Shown: piece after piece, positions 9,219-17,868 of the stretch
Layout: the number at the start of each line of letters is the position of its first letter
Position numbering within the stretch: position 1 is the stretch's first letter
Source of the DNA: Advenella sp. S44
GTDB lineage: Bacteria > Pseudomonadota > Gammaproteobacteria > Burkholderiales > Burkholderiaceae_B
DNA length: 64,000 nt
NCBI RefSeq assembly: GCF_002810445.1
Contig: NZ_NEXS01000009.1
Location: 496,001 to 560,000, forward strand
Direction of reading: 5' to 3'
The notes under the pieces: model-generated
What the model saw: the letters and a program-made list of their open reading frames with translations, nothing else
What the model was told of the DNA's origin: nothing
The model's database searches: none
Made by a program: the position numbers and the translations under genes

Positions 9219-9752
9219 CTATTTGATCACGCCGCACACCATACGTCCGCCCCCGCCGCCGAGCTCCTTGGGATGATCCGAATAATTGTCCCCACCTTCA
9301 TGGATCATGAGCGCATGCTCTTGCACGTCGGACAGGTCTTTGAGCCGAGGCGCCAGTACCGGGTAAGTGGAGGTGCCGTCAGCGGCAACCACCAGGCCGG
9401 GCAGATCGCCCAGATGTCCCTGTTCGCTGTAAGGTCCTTCATGCTTGCCGCTCTTGTCGGGGTCAAGGTGACCGCCGGCTGCCTGCGCAGGCACCGTTTT
9501 GCCGTCTTTTTCAGCAGCATCACAACTGGGATTTTCGTGCACATGAAAGCCATGCACACCAGGGCTAAGCCCCTTGAGATCCGGCGTGAAAAGCAGGCCG
9601 AAAGGCGTCTCGCTGACGGTCACCTCCCCCACCGCCTCACCGCTTCCCGACTCGGTCGCCTCATTCATGGTCACTTTCAGTTCAGCGGCGACCGCGCCAG
9701 TCACCATTCCTGCACTCAACACACCTGCCAGCAACAGTTTTTCCAGTCTCAT
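9219..9752 (-). CDS. sodC: Periplasmic Cu/Zn superoxide dismutase SodC
   Basis: A 177-aa secreted enzyme that dismutates superoxide in the periplasm. The first 23 residues are a signal peptide ending AVAAE. The metal-site residues are all present: HGFHVHE (His70, His72), GGHLDP (His95), KHEGP (His104), QGHLGD (His113, Asp116) and MIHEGGDN (His151). The disulfide cysteines 77 and 173 are also there. The start at 9752 is preceded by AAGGAGT at good spacing; nine codons further upstream are open but lack a ribosome binding site. It appears to be a single-gene transcript. Confidence 0.95.
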   Translation of the reverse strand: MRLEKLLLAGVLSAGMVTGAVAAELKVTMNEATESGSGEAVGEVTVSETPFGLLFTPDLKGLSPGVHGFHVHENPSCDAAEKDGKTVPAQAAGGHLDPDKSGKHEGPYSEQGHLGDLPGLVVAADGTSTYPVLAPRLKDLSDVQEHALMIHEGGDNYSDHPKELGGGGGRMVCGVIK

Positions 9753-10127
9753 GACGTACTCCTTGAATGAAAACAACAAAGTAAAAGGCTACCATCCAAA
9801 ACGCCGCGATCAAATCAATGTTTCAATTGCTAATAACTGGATGCGAATCTGTCATGAACGCCGGTGCCGCGGCAACATGAAGGCAGCCCAACGGATTAGC
9901 CAATTGGCGAGCCGGTGCAAATGGTTCGCTTATGCAAAGGCGCACTCATACAAACGTTTATTGAGACAAAGCATTTACTGACGCAAAAGGACTACTGACG
10001 TCAAACGTGCACCAATACGAGACAGGTACAGACGTAAAGCCGTAAGGGACGCAAAGGCCGAACATCTGCGAGGCCGTCCGGGATGCAAAGAATGCACTGG
10101 CACCATCGATCTGCAAATGCCTATGGT
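9753..10127. other. Intergenic stretch, nothing supported
   Basis: 375 bp between the MFS transporter stop and the sodC start. Short open frames on the plus strand look random. I see no tRNA, convincing terminator or repeat beyond a few loose occurrences of GACGCAAA. Confidence 0.5.
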
Positions 10128-11324
10128 TTACTTGCCGCGTACTTTCATCTTGCGCGGGCGCGGCAGGAAACGCCAGAAAATAGCGGCGGATATAAATCCG
10201 AAGCCGCCGGTCAACATAATGCCCGCTCCCAGCGAGACCAGCGCGGTCATGCCGGACAACAGGAAGGGACCGGCACTAGTGCCGACATCGCTGATCAGCC
10301 GCCAAAGCCCCAGAAATTCGGTGCGTCCATGATCGGGCGAGGCATCCGCGCCCAGCGTCATATTGATTCCCGAGCCAAATCCGTTGCCCAGTCCCATCAG
10401 CATGGCGACCACGATAAACGAAAACACTGTCATGGTAAAAGGCATGATCACAAACGAAATACCCATAATCAGTGTGCACGGCAAGGCAACCCATAGCCGC
10501 CCCCATTCGTCCATAATCTTGCCGGCAGGATAGAACATGAGCATATCGACGGCTGAGGACAAGCCGAATACAATCGATGTCGCAGTCGGGCTCAGGCCGA
10601 TATAATCGGCCCACAAGGGAATCACAATCTGTCTTGCAGAGCGCATGGCGCTGATCAGCAATACGGCCAGACCCAGTGACATGAAGACACTCGCATGTTC
10701 ACGTGCAATACGCATCATGCGGGGCTGCGCCGAAGACACATTCTGGGTTGTAGGCTTCACCTTCAGGTCAGGCATGAAGTATGTCAGCACCCAGGATGCC
10801 AACAAAGCGACCACGCCCACCCAGTAGGCGCCAGACAATCCGACAAAATGCATCACTGCGGCACCAGCGAACGGCCCGGCAAACATGCCGATACGGTTCA
10901 CCCCGCCAAGAACGGACAACGCCCTGGCCCGCATGTAAAAAGGCACGGCCTCAATCATATAGGTTTGCCTGGCCAGAAAGAAGACCGAAGTTGAAATGCC
11001 TATCAGCAACGTTGCCAACGCCAGTAACAGCACATGACCCGCAAAAATACACAGCAGTACGGCCACGATCGTGATGGCCGAAGCGCACAACAGCGCGCGA
11101 CGCTCACCAATGCGCGACGTGATCAGGGCAGCAGGAATATTGGCCAATAGCGAGCCCAGACCGATCAGTGCAATAATCAGCCCGGCCAGCGCAGGCGTTG
11201 CACCCAGATCGCGGGCGCTCAATGCAATCACAGGAAGAATCGCGCCGTTGGCAAATCCGAAAAGCAGCGCCGGGCCATATGCGGGTACGGCGATGCTTTT
11301 TAAACTGAAACTGCTGTCTGCCAT
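10128..11324 (-). CDS. MFS transporter, unknown substrate
   Basis: A 398-aa major facilitator protein with about 12 hydrophobic helices. The loop after helix 2 carries the degenerate MFS motif TSRIGERRAL, and the central loop is charged (PDLKVKPTTQ). Overall it resembles drug/multidrug-efflux type MFS members (DHA1-like), but substrate cannot be inferred. The start at 11324 (ATG) is chosen because AAGGA lies seven bases upstream; a TTG at 11342 in the same frame is weaker. It is transcribed toward sodC and ends at the left border of the accessory region. Confidence 0.85.
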   Translation of the reverse strand: MADSSFSLKSIAVPAYGPALLFGFANGAILPVIALSARDLGATPALAGLIIALIGLGSLLANIPAALITSRIGERRALLCASAITIVAVLLCIFAGHVLLLALATLLIGISTSVFFLARQTYMIEAVPFYMRARALSVLGGVNRIGMFAGPFAGAAVMHFVGLSGAYWVGVVALLASWVLTYFMPDLKVKPTTQNVSSAQPRMMRIAREHASVFMSLGLAVLLISAMRSARQIVIPLWADYIGLSPTATSIVFGLSSAVDMLMFYPAGKIMDEWGRLWVALPCTLIMGISFVIMPFTMTVFSFIVVAMLMGLGNGFGSGINMTLGADASPDHGRTEFLGLWRLISDVGTSAGPFLLSGMTALVSLGAGIMLTGGFGFISAAIFWRFLPRPRKMKVRGK

Positions 11325-11529
11325 GGGGCTGTCCTTGCTCAAGCGGGATAATGTCCAGTCATTTTAACCGCCGTGTTCACAGGGACAGCGGCGCAGCACA
11401 TTACGTTCTTTTATTACTTTTTTATCAAGCTCGTCAGTCATTCAACACCTTTCGTGCGACAAAACAGAAATTTTATAATTGCAAGAAACACGACAATATT
11501 CGAGTAGGTAAAAAGACTATATACGAGTG

Positions 11530-11598
11530 GGCAATAAAAAAGCCGCTTTCTTACGAAGCGGCTAAATTACTCTTTCTACAAGCGTTTCCTAGTGGGCT
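11530..11598. repeat. Diverged copy of the tRNA-Lys 3' end plus terminator (left repeat)
   Basis: This 69-bp segment matches 21279-21347 without gaps at 61 of 69 positions and in the same orientation. The right copy is the last nine bases of the tRNA-Lys gene with its trailer and terminator. Weaker similarity continues past 11598 (GAAC, TCGCG, ACC spaced as in the T-arm, with small indels), so this is probably a decayed tRNA-Lys end. The two copies bracket about 9.7 kb of accessory genes, as expected for an att-like duplication; no integrase gene is visible. Confidence 0.75.
11535..11563 (-). terminator. Orphan terminator hairpin in the left repeat
   Basis: AGCCGCTT (11541-11548) pairs with AAGCGGCT (11556-11563) and is followed on the minus strand by a T-run. 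Compared with the tRNA-Lys terminator at 21284-21312, the closing base pair has changed from C-G to T-A, a compensatory change. No minus-strand gene lies immediately upstream to be terminated. Confidence 0.7.
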
Positions 11599-11635
11599 AG
11601 AACAATCGCGCACCCAGAAAAACTATGCGCAAATA

Positions 11636-11989
11636 AACTCCGTCGGGCTGCAACGCATGAGCACTCTGCATCATGGCAGGCGTGATTGCCTTGAAGTGGC
11701 GCCCAAGATACGGGGCGGCGATGGTTTGATATGAGGCGGCGCTGGTATCTGGCTTGTCGGTGTTCCCAAAACAATCGCGCAACGGTTGCAGCAGTACGCT
11801 GATCTCGGCATCGATACATTTGTTCTGCCCGGTTACCCATATCAGGAAGAAGCCATCTGCTTTGCCGAACTAGTGTTCCCACGAATCGGAAAAGCGCCGG
11901 TGACATTGCAGGGTCAGCCACAGAGGTTCCCTTCGAATTGCATATTTCGTCACGCGAAAAGTTCGAACCCTGTCGTTGACGCAATTTAA
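11636..11989 (+). pseudogene. 3' relic of an SsuD-like alkanesulfonate monooxygenase
   Basis: One frame reads SVGLQRMSTLHHGRRDCLEVAP, then IRGGDGLI[13 protein letters not shown], then [22 protein letters not shown] and [13 protein letters not shown]. This is the C-terminal quarter of FMNH2-dependent alkanesulfonate monooxygenases (SsuD family) in correct register, with a single TGA at 11732-11734 where the family has Arg. Everything upstream of about residue 280 of a normal SsuD is missing; similarity starts about 35 bp after the tRNA-Lys-like repeat. It is a truncated, stop-containing remnant, not a working gene. Confidence 0.8.
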
Positions 11990-12005
11990 AATCGTCTCTT
12001 ACACT
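11976..12005 (+). promoter_or_regulatory. Predicted promoter of the first Bug gene
   Basis: TTGACG (11976-11981), an 18-bp spacer and TACACT (12000-12005) resemble a sigma70 promoter about 105 bp before the first Bug gene. The element and about 24 bp upstream of it (GCGAAAAGTTCGAACCCTGTCG) recur near 15354-15403, so both are probably controlled by the same factor. Confidence 0.6.
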
Positions 12006-12110
12006 TGGACGCTTAGTTCCCACTCTGGTCACGCCGAGTATGAATAACGACATATTGCATTCGCAATTGCGCAAACAACAAAAAAGTCTGAATTTAAGGA
12101 GACAACACTC

Positions 12111-13100
12111 ATGAGAATCCAAGCAGAATTACGTCGCGGTTTCGCATGCACTTTTGCTGTTTTCGCAGCTTTATTCTGCAACGCTTCCGCGGCTGAAGAT
12201 TTTCCTGCCCGCCCGGTCACTTTTGTTGTGGGCTATAGCCCAGGAGGAGCCATTGATCAGTCTGCACGGCTACTCGCGCAAGCGCTATCGAAACGTTGGG
12301 GGCAGTCCGTTATTGTAGATAACCGCCCGGGCGCTAACGGTACAATCGCTGCCAACCTCGTCGCGCATGCCAAGCCGGATGGCTACACCATTCTTGTAAC
12401 CGCCACCAGCCATAACCTGAACAAATTCGTCAACAAAGATTTGCGGTACGACGTTGAGACATCTTTCACACCCATAGCGATGACCGTTGACGTCAATAAT
12501 ATATTGGTAGTGAACGCGAACTCCCCCTATCAAAAACTCGACCCACTGATAGAGGCCATAAAAGAAGCACCCGAAAACTTTAGCTACGCCTCGCAGGGCA
12601 TCGGTGGTATCCCCCATTTGGCGGGTGAAATATTCCAGTTGAAAACAGGGACCAAAATTATGCATGTACCCTACAAGGGGGCTTCGCAGGGTTTGACAGA
12701 CTTGATCGGTGGAGTCGTAGATATGTCAATGCCGTCGACCGGCAGCGTCATGAGTTTCCTTAAGCAGGGAAAATTGCGAGCCTTGGCTGTTGCCTCGAAT
12801 GAGCGTCTGGAACAGTTGCCGGACGTTCCGACTTTCGCCGAAAGTGGCATACCCGATTTTATCGTCAGTACATGGCACGGTCTCCTGGCCCCGGCACACA
12901 CACCGTCAGAAGTTGTCTCCAGGATAAACAATGACGTAAATGAGATTATTCAAACTGACGAGTTTAAAAAGGCTCTGCTCGCCCAAGGTAGCGTCGCAGC
13001 AAAACCATTAACGCCAACGCAGTTTGCTGAAAAATTGGCCTTCGAACTCGAAACCTACGGTGAAGTTGCCACGGCAATAAATCTTGGTGGTCAGCAATGA
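12111..13100 (+). CDS. Bug family periplasmic solute-binding protein (TctC-like) 1
   Basis: A 329-aa extracytoplasmic receptor of the tripartite tricarboxylate transporter (TTT/Bug) family. It has a signal peptide (about 1-27, ending NASAAED), followed by the family opening FPARPVTFVVGYSPGGAIDQSAR and VDNRPGANGTIAANLVA. Later family blocks PDGYTILV and HVPYKGASQGLTDLIGG are present. Such proteins bind carboxylates or other small acids; the ligand is unknown. No TctA/TctB membrane partner lies in the window, so it is an orphan receptor. AAGGAG precedes the ATG at good distance. It heads the island and likely uses the promoter at 11976. Confidence 0.92.
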   Translation: MRIQAELRRGFACTFAVFAALFCNASAAEDFPARPVTFVVGYSPGGAIDQSARLLAQALSKRWGQSVIVDNRPGANGTIAANLVAHAKPDGYTILVTATSHNLNKFVNKDLRYDVETSFTPIAMTVDVNNILVVNANSPYQKLDPLIEAIKEAPENFSYASQGIGGIPHLAGEIFQLKTGTKIMHVPYKGASQGLTDLIGGVVDMSMPSTGSVMSFLKQGKLRALAVASNERLEQLPDVPTFAESGIPDFIVSTWHGLLAPAHTPSEVVSRINNDVNEIIQTDEFKKALLAQGSVAAKPLTPTQFAEKLAFELETYGEVATAINLGGQQ

Positions 13101-13441
13101 AAAATAACGTGTCCTCTGACAATCGACGGCCTCCATTCGACTTTTTCTCCAGTCCCGGTCGGAGCCAGGCATTTTTATTGGTTTAGTTATTCCCGAGTGT
13201 CGCTCGAAAACCCTATCCATCTGCAATGGTTAACGACCTCTGAGGTCTCGTCGCCAAGCCAGAACGGCATGCTTCACCGTGTATAAATAGTGAAACAGGC
13301 CGTCCACAAGTGCCGTATTTTCGTTTCTTGACTGCACTATCATTCCGCCCAGCGAAATATTCATTTTGTCGCGTAGCCTACGCTAAATAGTTAACGATAG
13401 AATGACATGCAACACTTTCTCAAATAATTATGGAGACAAAA
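13101..13441. other. Intergenic stretch, nothing supported
   Basis: 341 bp between two Bug genes. No coding similarity was recognised in six frames. A short perfect palindrome (GACCTC-T-GAGGTC near 13240) is present without a T-tract. The second Bug gene probably has its promoter here, but I could not identify a convincing one. Confidence 0.45.
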
Positions 13442-14464
13442 ATGAGAATTTTCGCCCATCGTTTCACGCTATTCACTGTTTGTTATCGGGTCGCTTCTCG
13501 TTTGACCCTAACGATAGTAGGCATCTTCTCATTAGCAGCGGTCTCCTGCGCACATGCTCAGTCAGCATGGCCCAGCAAACCGGTTCGTATTATCGTTCCC
13601 TACCCCGTTGGCGGCTCGACAGATTTGTTAGCTAGATTGATGGCCAGATATTTTGCAGACACACTGGGGCAGCCCTTTATCGTTGAAAATCGTGCGGGCG
13701 CCAACGGCAATATCGGTGCAACGTTCGTCGCAACAGCACCGGCCGACGGGTACACGTTGCTGCTCTCGACGACCGGCCCGTTGTCGTTAAACAAACTGAT
13801 GTACGAGACCACGTCTTTTGACCCGGTAACTGATTTTGCTCCGATCCTATTGATTGCGGAAGCACCCTTGGTGCTGGTCGCCAATCCTTCAACTGCCGTC
13901 AAGACCATGCCCGAATTGATTTCGGCCCTGAAGAAAGAGCCTGGAAAGTTTAACTACGCCTCCGCAGGCAATGGATCGATGGGCCATATGGCAGGCGAGA
14001 TGATACAAGAGCAAACCAGCACAAAGATGATTCACGTTCCTTATAAGGGTTCAACGCCTGCCATGAACGATCTGGTAGCGGGTGTGGTTGATTTTAGTAT
14101 TGACCTCGTGCCGACTTACCTGCCGCAAATTGAATCGGGCAAAGCGCGAGCCATCGCGTCTTTGGGAGAGAAGCGAGACCCGTCCCTGCCGAATACACCG
14201 ACCTTGCGCGAATCTGGCATTCCGACATCATCAACAGGATGGATCGGATTGGTGGGTCCAGCCGGGACCCCCGCGGAAATCGTTAACACACTGAATCAGC
14301 GTGGCAATGCATTCTTAAATCGTCAGGACGACCGTGCCAGTCTGGACAAAATGGGCTTGCGACCGCTGGGCGGAACGTCTGACCACTTTGGAGACTTCAT
14401 CAGCGCTGAGCTTGAAAAGTGGCAGCCACTCGCGGCCCGGCTTTCTTCATCAACCACCAAATAA
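13442..14464 (+). CDS. Bug family periplasmic solute-binding protein 2
   Basis: A 340-aa TTT/Bug receptor with a longish signal peptide (to about residue 42, ending CAHAQSA) and the family core WPSKPVRIIVPYPVGGSTDLLAR, VENRAGANGNIGA, ADGYTLLL and HVPYKGSTPAMNDLVAG. The start at 13442 is preferred over an upstream in-frame ATG at 13430, because GGAG then sits six bases ahead of it. The first amidohydrolase follows after 10 bp, suggesting that uptake and hydrolysis of the same compound are co-expressed. Ligand unknown. Confidence 0.92.
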   Translation: MRIFAHRFTLFTVCYRVASRLTLTIVGIFSLAAVSCAHAQSAWPSKPVRIIVPYPVGGSTDLLARLMARYFADTLGQPFIVENRAGANGNIGATFVATAPADGYTLLLSTTGPLSLNKLMYETTSFDPVTDFAPILLIAEAPLVLVANPSTAVKTMPELISALKKEPGKFNYASAGNGSMGHMAGEMIQEQTSTKMIHVPYKGSTPAMNDLVAGVVDFSIDLVPTYLPQIESGKARAIASLGEKRDPSLPNTPTLRESGIPTSSTGWIGLVGPAGTPAEIVNTLNQRGNAFLNRQDDRASLDKMGLRPLGGTSDHFGDFISAELEKWQPLAARLSSSTTK

Positions 14465-14474
14465 TACAACTATC

Positions 14475-15293
14475 ATGATATCTCAACCTGCATCTGCCGA
14501 AGCGCCTCTGGTGGACACTCACGCGCACCTCTATACCCTTGATATGCCCTTGAATGCACGGGCCTGGCACAGACCTGCGCATGACGCGTCCATGAAAGAC
14601 TATCTATCGGTTCTGAACAGGCACGGCGTGCAGTTCGCCGTACTCGCCGCTGCCAGCATCTATGGTGACTACAACGATTATCACATTAGAGCGTGTCGGC
14701 AACATCCCCGTCTACGTACGACCATCATCGCTCACCCACGGCTCGACATGTACACGCTGGAGCGGATGAAAGCCGATGGCGTAGTCGGTATACGATTGCA
14801 ATGGCGAAACGTCGAGAACCGGCCTGATCTTGCCTCAGATGAGTACCAATATTTACTCAAGCGTGTCGCGGACCTCGATTGGCACGTGCATGTGCATGAC
14901 GACAGTTACCGCCTGCCGGAAACCCTGCGTTTATTAGAACAGACCGGTGTGAAAGTGGTGATAGATCACTTCGGGCGTCCCGATGAGCAACATGGTCTGA
15001 ATGCGCCAGGTTTTCAGGCAGTATTGCGATCTGTCGACAAAGGCAATACCTGGGTCAAATTGTCTGCTGGCTTCAGGCTGCCCTCTGAAAATTTAGCAAG
15101 CACATGCGCCGCCGAGCTTCTCAAGTCAGCAGGCCCTGAACGTCTCTTGTGGGGAAGTGATTGGCCTTTTGCGGCCTTTGAGGATCGGGTAAGTTACGCC
15201 GACACGATAGCGGCCTTTACAAGGTGGGTGCCCAATCAGCAGGCACGTCGCAAGATTGCAGGCGAGACGGCATTAAAGCTATATTTTTCATGA
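14475..15293 (+). CDS. COG3618/LigI-like amidohydrolase (lactonase type) 1
   Basis: A 272-aa predicted metal-dependent hydrolase of the amidohydrolase_2 family. The N-terminal VDTHAHLY (His16, His18) and the C-terminal LLWGSDWPFAAF (Asp) are the metal and catalytic signatures. VIDHFGRPD in the middle matches the family block present in 2-pyrone-4,6-dicarboxylate lactonase (LigI) and related lactonases. It probably opens a lactone or hydrolyses a carboxylate-bearing ring. The start at 14475 matches the family N-terminus; the longer open frame overlaps the Bug gene. It lies 10 bp after Bug 2 and is paralogous to the next hydrolase. Confidence 0.87.
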   Translation: MISQPASAEAPLVDTHAHLYTLDMPLNARAWHRPAHDASMKDYLSVLNRHGVQFAVLAAASIYGDYNDYHIRACRQHPRLRTTIIAHPRLDMYTLERMKADGVVGIRLQWRNVENRPDLASDEYQYLLKRVADLDWHVHVHDDSYRLPETLRLLEQTGVKVVIDHFGRPDEQHGLNAPGFQAVLRSVDKGNTWVKLSAGFRLPSENLASTCAAELLKSAGPERLLWGSDWPFAAFEDRVSYADTIAAFTRWVPNQQARRKIAGETALKLYFS

Positions 15294-15374
15294 TCCTGCA
15301 AAGATTTTTCTGCTTTCCCTGAGTTATTCAGGACCTGCCATCTTTCCATCGTGTGAAAAGCTCTGAACTTGCCG

Positions 15375-15403
15375 TTGACGCAAAATTTAAGCCCTCCTAC
15401 ACT
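15375..15403 (+). promoter_or_regulatory. Predicted promoter of the second amidohydrolase
   Basis: TTGACG (15375-15380), a 17-bp spacer and TACACT (15398-15403). The upstream sequence GTGTGAAAAGCTCTGAACTTGCCG resembles the one before the promoter at 11976, which has the same -35 and -10 hexamers. This points to a shared activator or operator site. Confidence 0.6.
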
Positions 15404-15446
15404 GAGCCTTCAATCAGACTATGCATTTATCCCTATTGTACATACC

Positions 15447-16307
15447 ATGATTTCAACTACGTCACCAGACAGTCAGCCCTCCTTTGCCGTCGATACGCAC
15501 GCTCATGTGTATGACCTCGAGAAGTACCCTTTCCATGAAAGTAGCGGTTTCTCAATACTGCCCAATGAAACAGGGACGGCCAAACAATACGGCGCTGTAT
15601 TGGATGCCCACGGAATCAGCCATGCTGTATTGATTAATCCACTCGGTGGGTACGGCGTTGATAACCGTAATATGCTGGACGTAATTGCCGCCTCCGGTGG
15701 ACGTTTCAAGGGGATAGCAGTTGTACCTCATGATATATCAGAATCCCAACTGGACACAATGATGCATGCGGGCATCATTGGAGTCCGCTTCAACCTGAGC
15801 TTTCCTGCCAGTCCGGCTATCGATGGGGCCGGCGGAGCACGACTGCTATCGTTGGCGCAGGAGCGCGGCCTTATCGTGCAGATTCACTACCACGAGGAAG
15901 CTCATCTTCTGGAAACCAAACGTATTCTGCAGCTCTGCAAGGCGCCTATAGTCATTGATCACTGCGGCAGACCGGTGCTCGATAACGGTGTCGAACAGAA
16001 AGGATTTCAGGCATTGCTGGAACTTGGCCGTTCACATAATGCGATTATCAAGCTATCTGCCGTTTTTCGCTGCTCAAAACAGGGATGGCCCTATTACGAT
16101 ACCGATCCCTATGTTGAAAAGCTCATCGATGCGTTTACGGTAGACCGTTGCATTTGGGGATCCGATTGGCCATTTCTTCGCGCTCGAGCTCGAATAGATT
16201 ATGGTCCTGAACTCTCAGTACTGTCCCGGTGGTTTCCGGCCATCGAGGATAGGCGCAAAGTATTATGGGAAAACCCTGCCCGGATTTTTGGATTTGAAGG
16301 ACAATAA
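15447..16307 (+). CDS. COG3618/LigI-like amidohydrolase (lactonase type) 2
   Basis: A 286-aa paralogue of the preceding hydrolase. It has VDTHAHVYDLEKYPF at the start, AVLINPLGGYGVDNRNMLD and GIIGVRFNLSF in the middle, VIDHCGRPV, and CIWGSDWPFLRA near the end. This block order matches LigI-type pyrone-dicarboxylate lactonases closely, but the substrate is not proven. The start at 15447 is used because the longer frame runs into the predicted promoter. The stop TAA abuts the ATG of the flavin reductase, so the two are translated together. Confidence 0.87.
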   Translation: MISTTSPDSQPSFAVDTHAHVYDLEKYPFHESSGFSILPNETGTAKQYGAVLDAHGISHAVLINPLGGYGVDNRNMLDVIAASGGRFKGIAVVPHDISESQLDTMMHAGIIGVRFNLSFPASPAIDGAGGARLLSLAQERGLIVQIHYHEEAHLLETKRILQLCKAPIVIDHCGRPVLDNGVEQKGFQALLELGRSHNAIIKLSAVFRCSKQGWPYYDTDPYVEKLIDAFTVDRCIWGSDWPFLRARARIDYGPELSVLSRWFPAIEDRRKVLWENPARIFGFEGQ

Positions 16308-16934
16308 ATGTTTCTTGACCCTCTTTCGACATCGGGCTTCAAACGCTCCTTATTCAATGCGATTGTCGCACCGCGCCCGATTGGCTGGATAAGCACAATC
16401 AGTCACTCAGGACAAGTGAACCTGGCGCCATTTTCCCAATTCAATCTGGTATCAACTGCCCCGCCAGTCGTAATGTTTTCTTGCAATACACCGGATGACC
16501 GAGCTGAAAAAGACACCCTCGCGAATGTGAGAGAAACAAAGGAATTTGTAACCAATCTGGTGTCATGGGATTTACGCGAAGCGATGAATTTGACTTCAAC
16601 ACCCTGTCCTCATGGCGTAGACGAATTTGAACTTGCAAATCTGAAAAAAGCGCCGTCGGTGAAGGTACGAGCACCTCGGGTTGCAGATGCGCCGGCAAAT
16701 CTCGAATGTGAACTTCTGCAGATCGTGGAAATACTAGCTGAATACCCCGGAGAAACACGAAGCAGCACTGTGTTTGGACGAGTCGTTGGAATACACATGG
16801 CAGAACAATTTTTGACCGCAGAAGGCCGTTTTGATGTGGTTCGCGCCAAGCCACTTACACGTCTGGGCGGATTCGACTACGCGACTGTCGGCACAATATT
16901 ACAGATGCCCGCTCCGTTTCGCCGTGCAGGTTAG
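16308..16934 (+). CDS. Flavin reductase-like FMN-binding protein
   Basis: A 208-aa protein of the flavin reductase-like (FMN-binding split barrel) family. It has NAIVAPRPIGWIST, a NLAPFSQFNLVS block and the FGRVVGIHMAEQFL segment near the end. Members either supply FMNH2 to two-component monooxygenases or act directly on substrates. No monooxygenase partner is intact nearby; the SsuD-like relic at 11.6-12.0 kb is the only hint of one. It directly follows the second amidohydrolase with no spacer, so it probably belongs to the same pathway. Confidence 0.85.
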   Translation: MFLDPLSTSGFKRSLFNAIVAPRPIGWISTISHSGQVNLAPFSQFNLVSTAPPVVMFSCNTPDDRAEKDTLANVRETKEFVTNLVSWDLREAMNLTSTPCPHGVDEFELANLKKAPSVKVRAPRVADAPANLECELLQIVEILAEYPGETRSSTVFGRVVGIHMAEQFLTAEGRFDVVRAKPLTRLGGFDYATVGTILQMPAPFRRAG

Positions 16935-16976
16935 CAACACCGGAACGCTGTTACTTACTTCTCAAGGAGAATCAGT

Positions 16977-17846
16977 ATGTCACTATCTTCAGATCAGGCG
17001 AACAGCGAACTCAGCGTCAGAAAGCGGAGTTTTCAACACTTTGATGAAGCCTTCTCGAAACAAGTGGGATCGCTGCGACGCTGGTTGATGCGGGGACAAA
17101 ATTTCCTGATGGAATGGATTGAAGCCAGCGATGTCAAAGAAACGATTGCCATAGAAAGCGAATACGAAACGCTGGTGCTCATGCCCGATACTGGCGGCGA
17201 AATTCTCCGCGAAAACAAGCCCGCTGTTCCGGCAACGGCTGGTGCTGCATGCATCGTTCCAGCAGGGGCGTTTACTCTCGCGGTCGAACCCGGTGGACGA
17301 TATGCCGTGATCGCGTCTTCCCGGGTCGATCTCGATATGGAGGAGGCGTTAAACGCGGAGGCCTATTCGGATCCGGACCCACGCATTGATCCCATCGGAA
17401 CTCCCTATCGCAGGTGTGTTGGCAACGGGGAAGTCCAGGTACTGCTATTAGACGATATCGCCTCTGCAGCAGACAATCCGCGCCTGAAAATCATTCAGAC
17501 ACAAACGCTCAGTATTAATTGGGTGGCTTACCACGGACCACGTGCGCGTTCGCAGCTAAGTCCTCATCGCCACGCCAACCATGAGCAAGGCTCTCTTGCA
17601 ATCCGGGGTAATTTTGTCCATCATCTTCGTGTCGAGTGGAGCAAGAATGCCGATCTTTGGCAGGACGATGAGCATTGTGTCGCGTCCTCTCCCTCTCTTC
17701 TGGTCATTCCTGTCAATCTCGTGCATACCACGGAAGGGGTGGGAGAAGAGGAGCACATTCTGGTGGATATATTTTCGCCCCCTCGGGCTGATTTCATTGC
17801 CAAAGGGTGGGTATATAATGCCGGCGATTACACCAGGGATGAATAA
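16977..17846 (+). CDS. Cupin-domain protein
   Basis: A 289-aa protein with two cupin-like halves. The C-terminal half carries a plausible metal site: SPHRHANHEQGSLAIRGNF (His, His, Glu) and a later LVHTTEG (His) followed by LVDIFSPPRADF, typical of single-domain cupins. The N-terminal half (ETLVLMPDTGG ... VPAGAFTLAVEPGG) has the fold spacing but no clear metal ligands. It might be a dioxygenase, an isomerase or a sensor; this is not decidable from sequence. CAAGGAGA precedes the ATG, and it is the last gene of the plus-strand run starting at 15447. Confidence 0.75.
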   Translation: MSLSSDQANSELSVRKRSFQHFDEAFSKQVGSLRRWLMRGQNFLMEWIEASDVKETIAIESEYETLVLMPDTGGEILRENKPAVPATAGAACIVPAGAFTLAVEPGGRYAVIASSRVDLDMEEALNAEAYSDPDPRIDPIGTPYRRCVGNGEVQVLLLDDIASAADNPRLKIIQTQTLSINWVAYHGPRARSQLSPHRHANHEQGSLAIRGNFVHHLRVEWSKNADLWQDDEHCVASSPSLLVIPVNLVHTTEGVGEEEHILVDIFSPPRADFIAKGWVYNAGDYTRDE

Positions 17847-17868
17847 CCCGGTCCAGCCAGTAACCGGA

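Noticed and set aside
11597-11782. Minus-strand 61-codon frame beside the left repeat
   Set aside because: It is antisense to the SsuD-like relic, which has clear family register on the plus strand.
13101-13441. Hidden gene or insertion-sequence remnant between two Bug genes
   Set aside because: No frame shows family motifs and no terminal inverted repeats or target duplications were seen.
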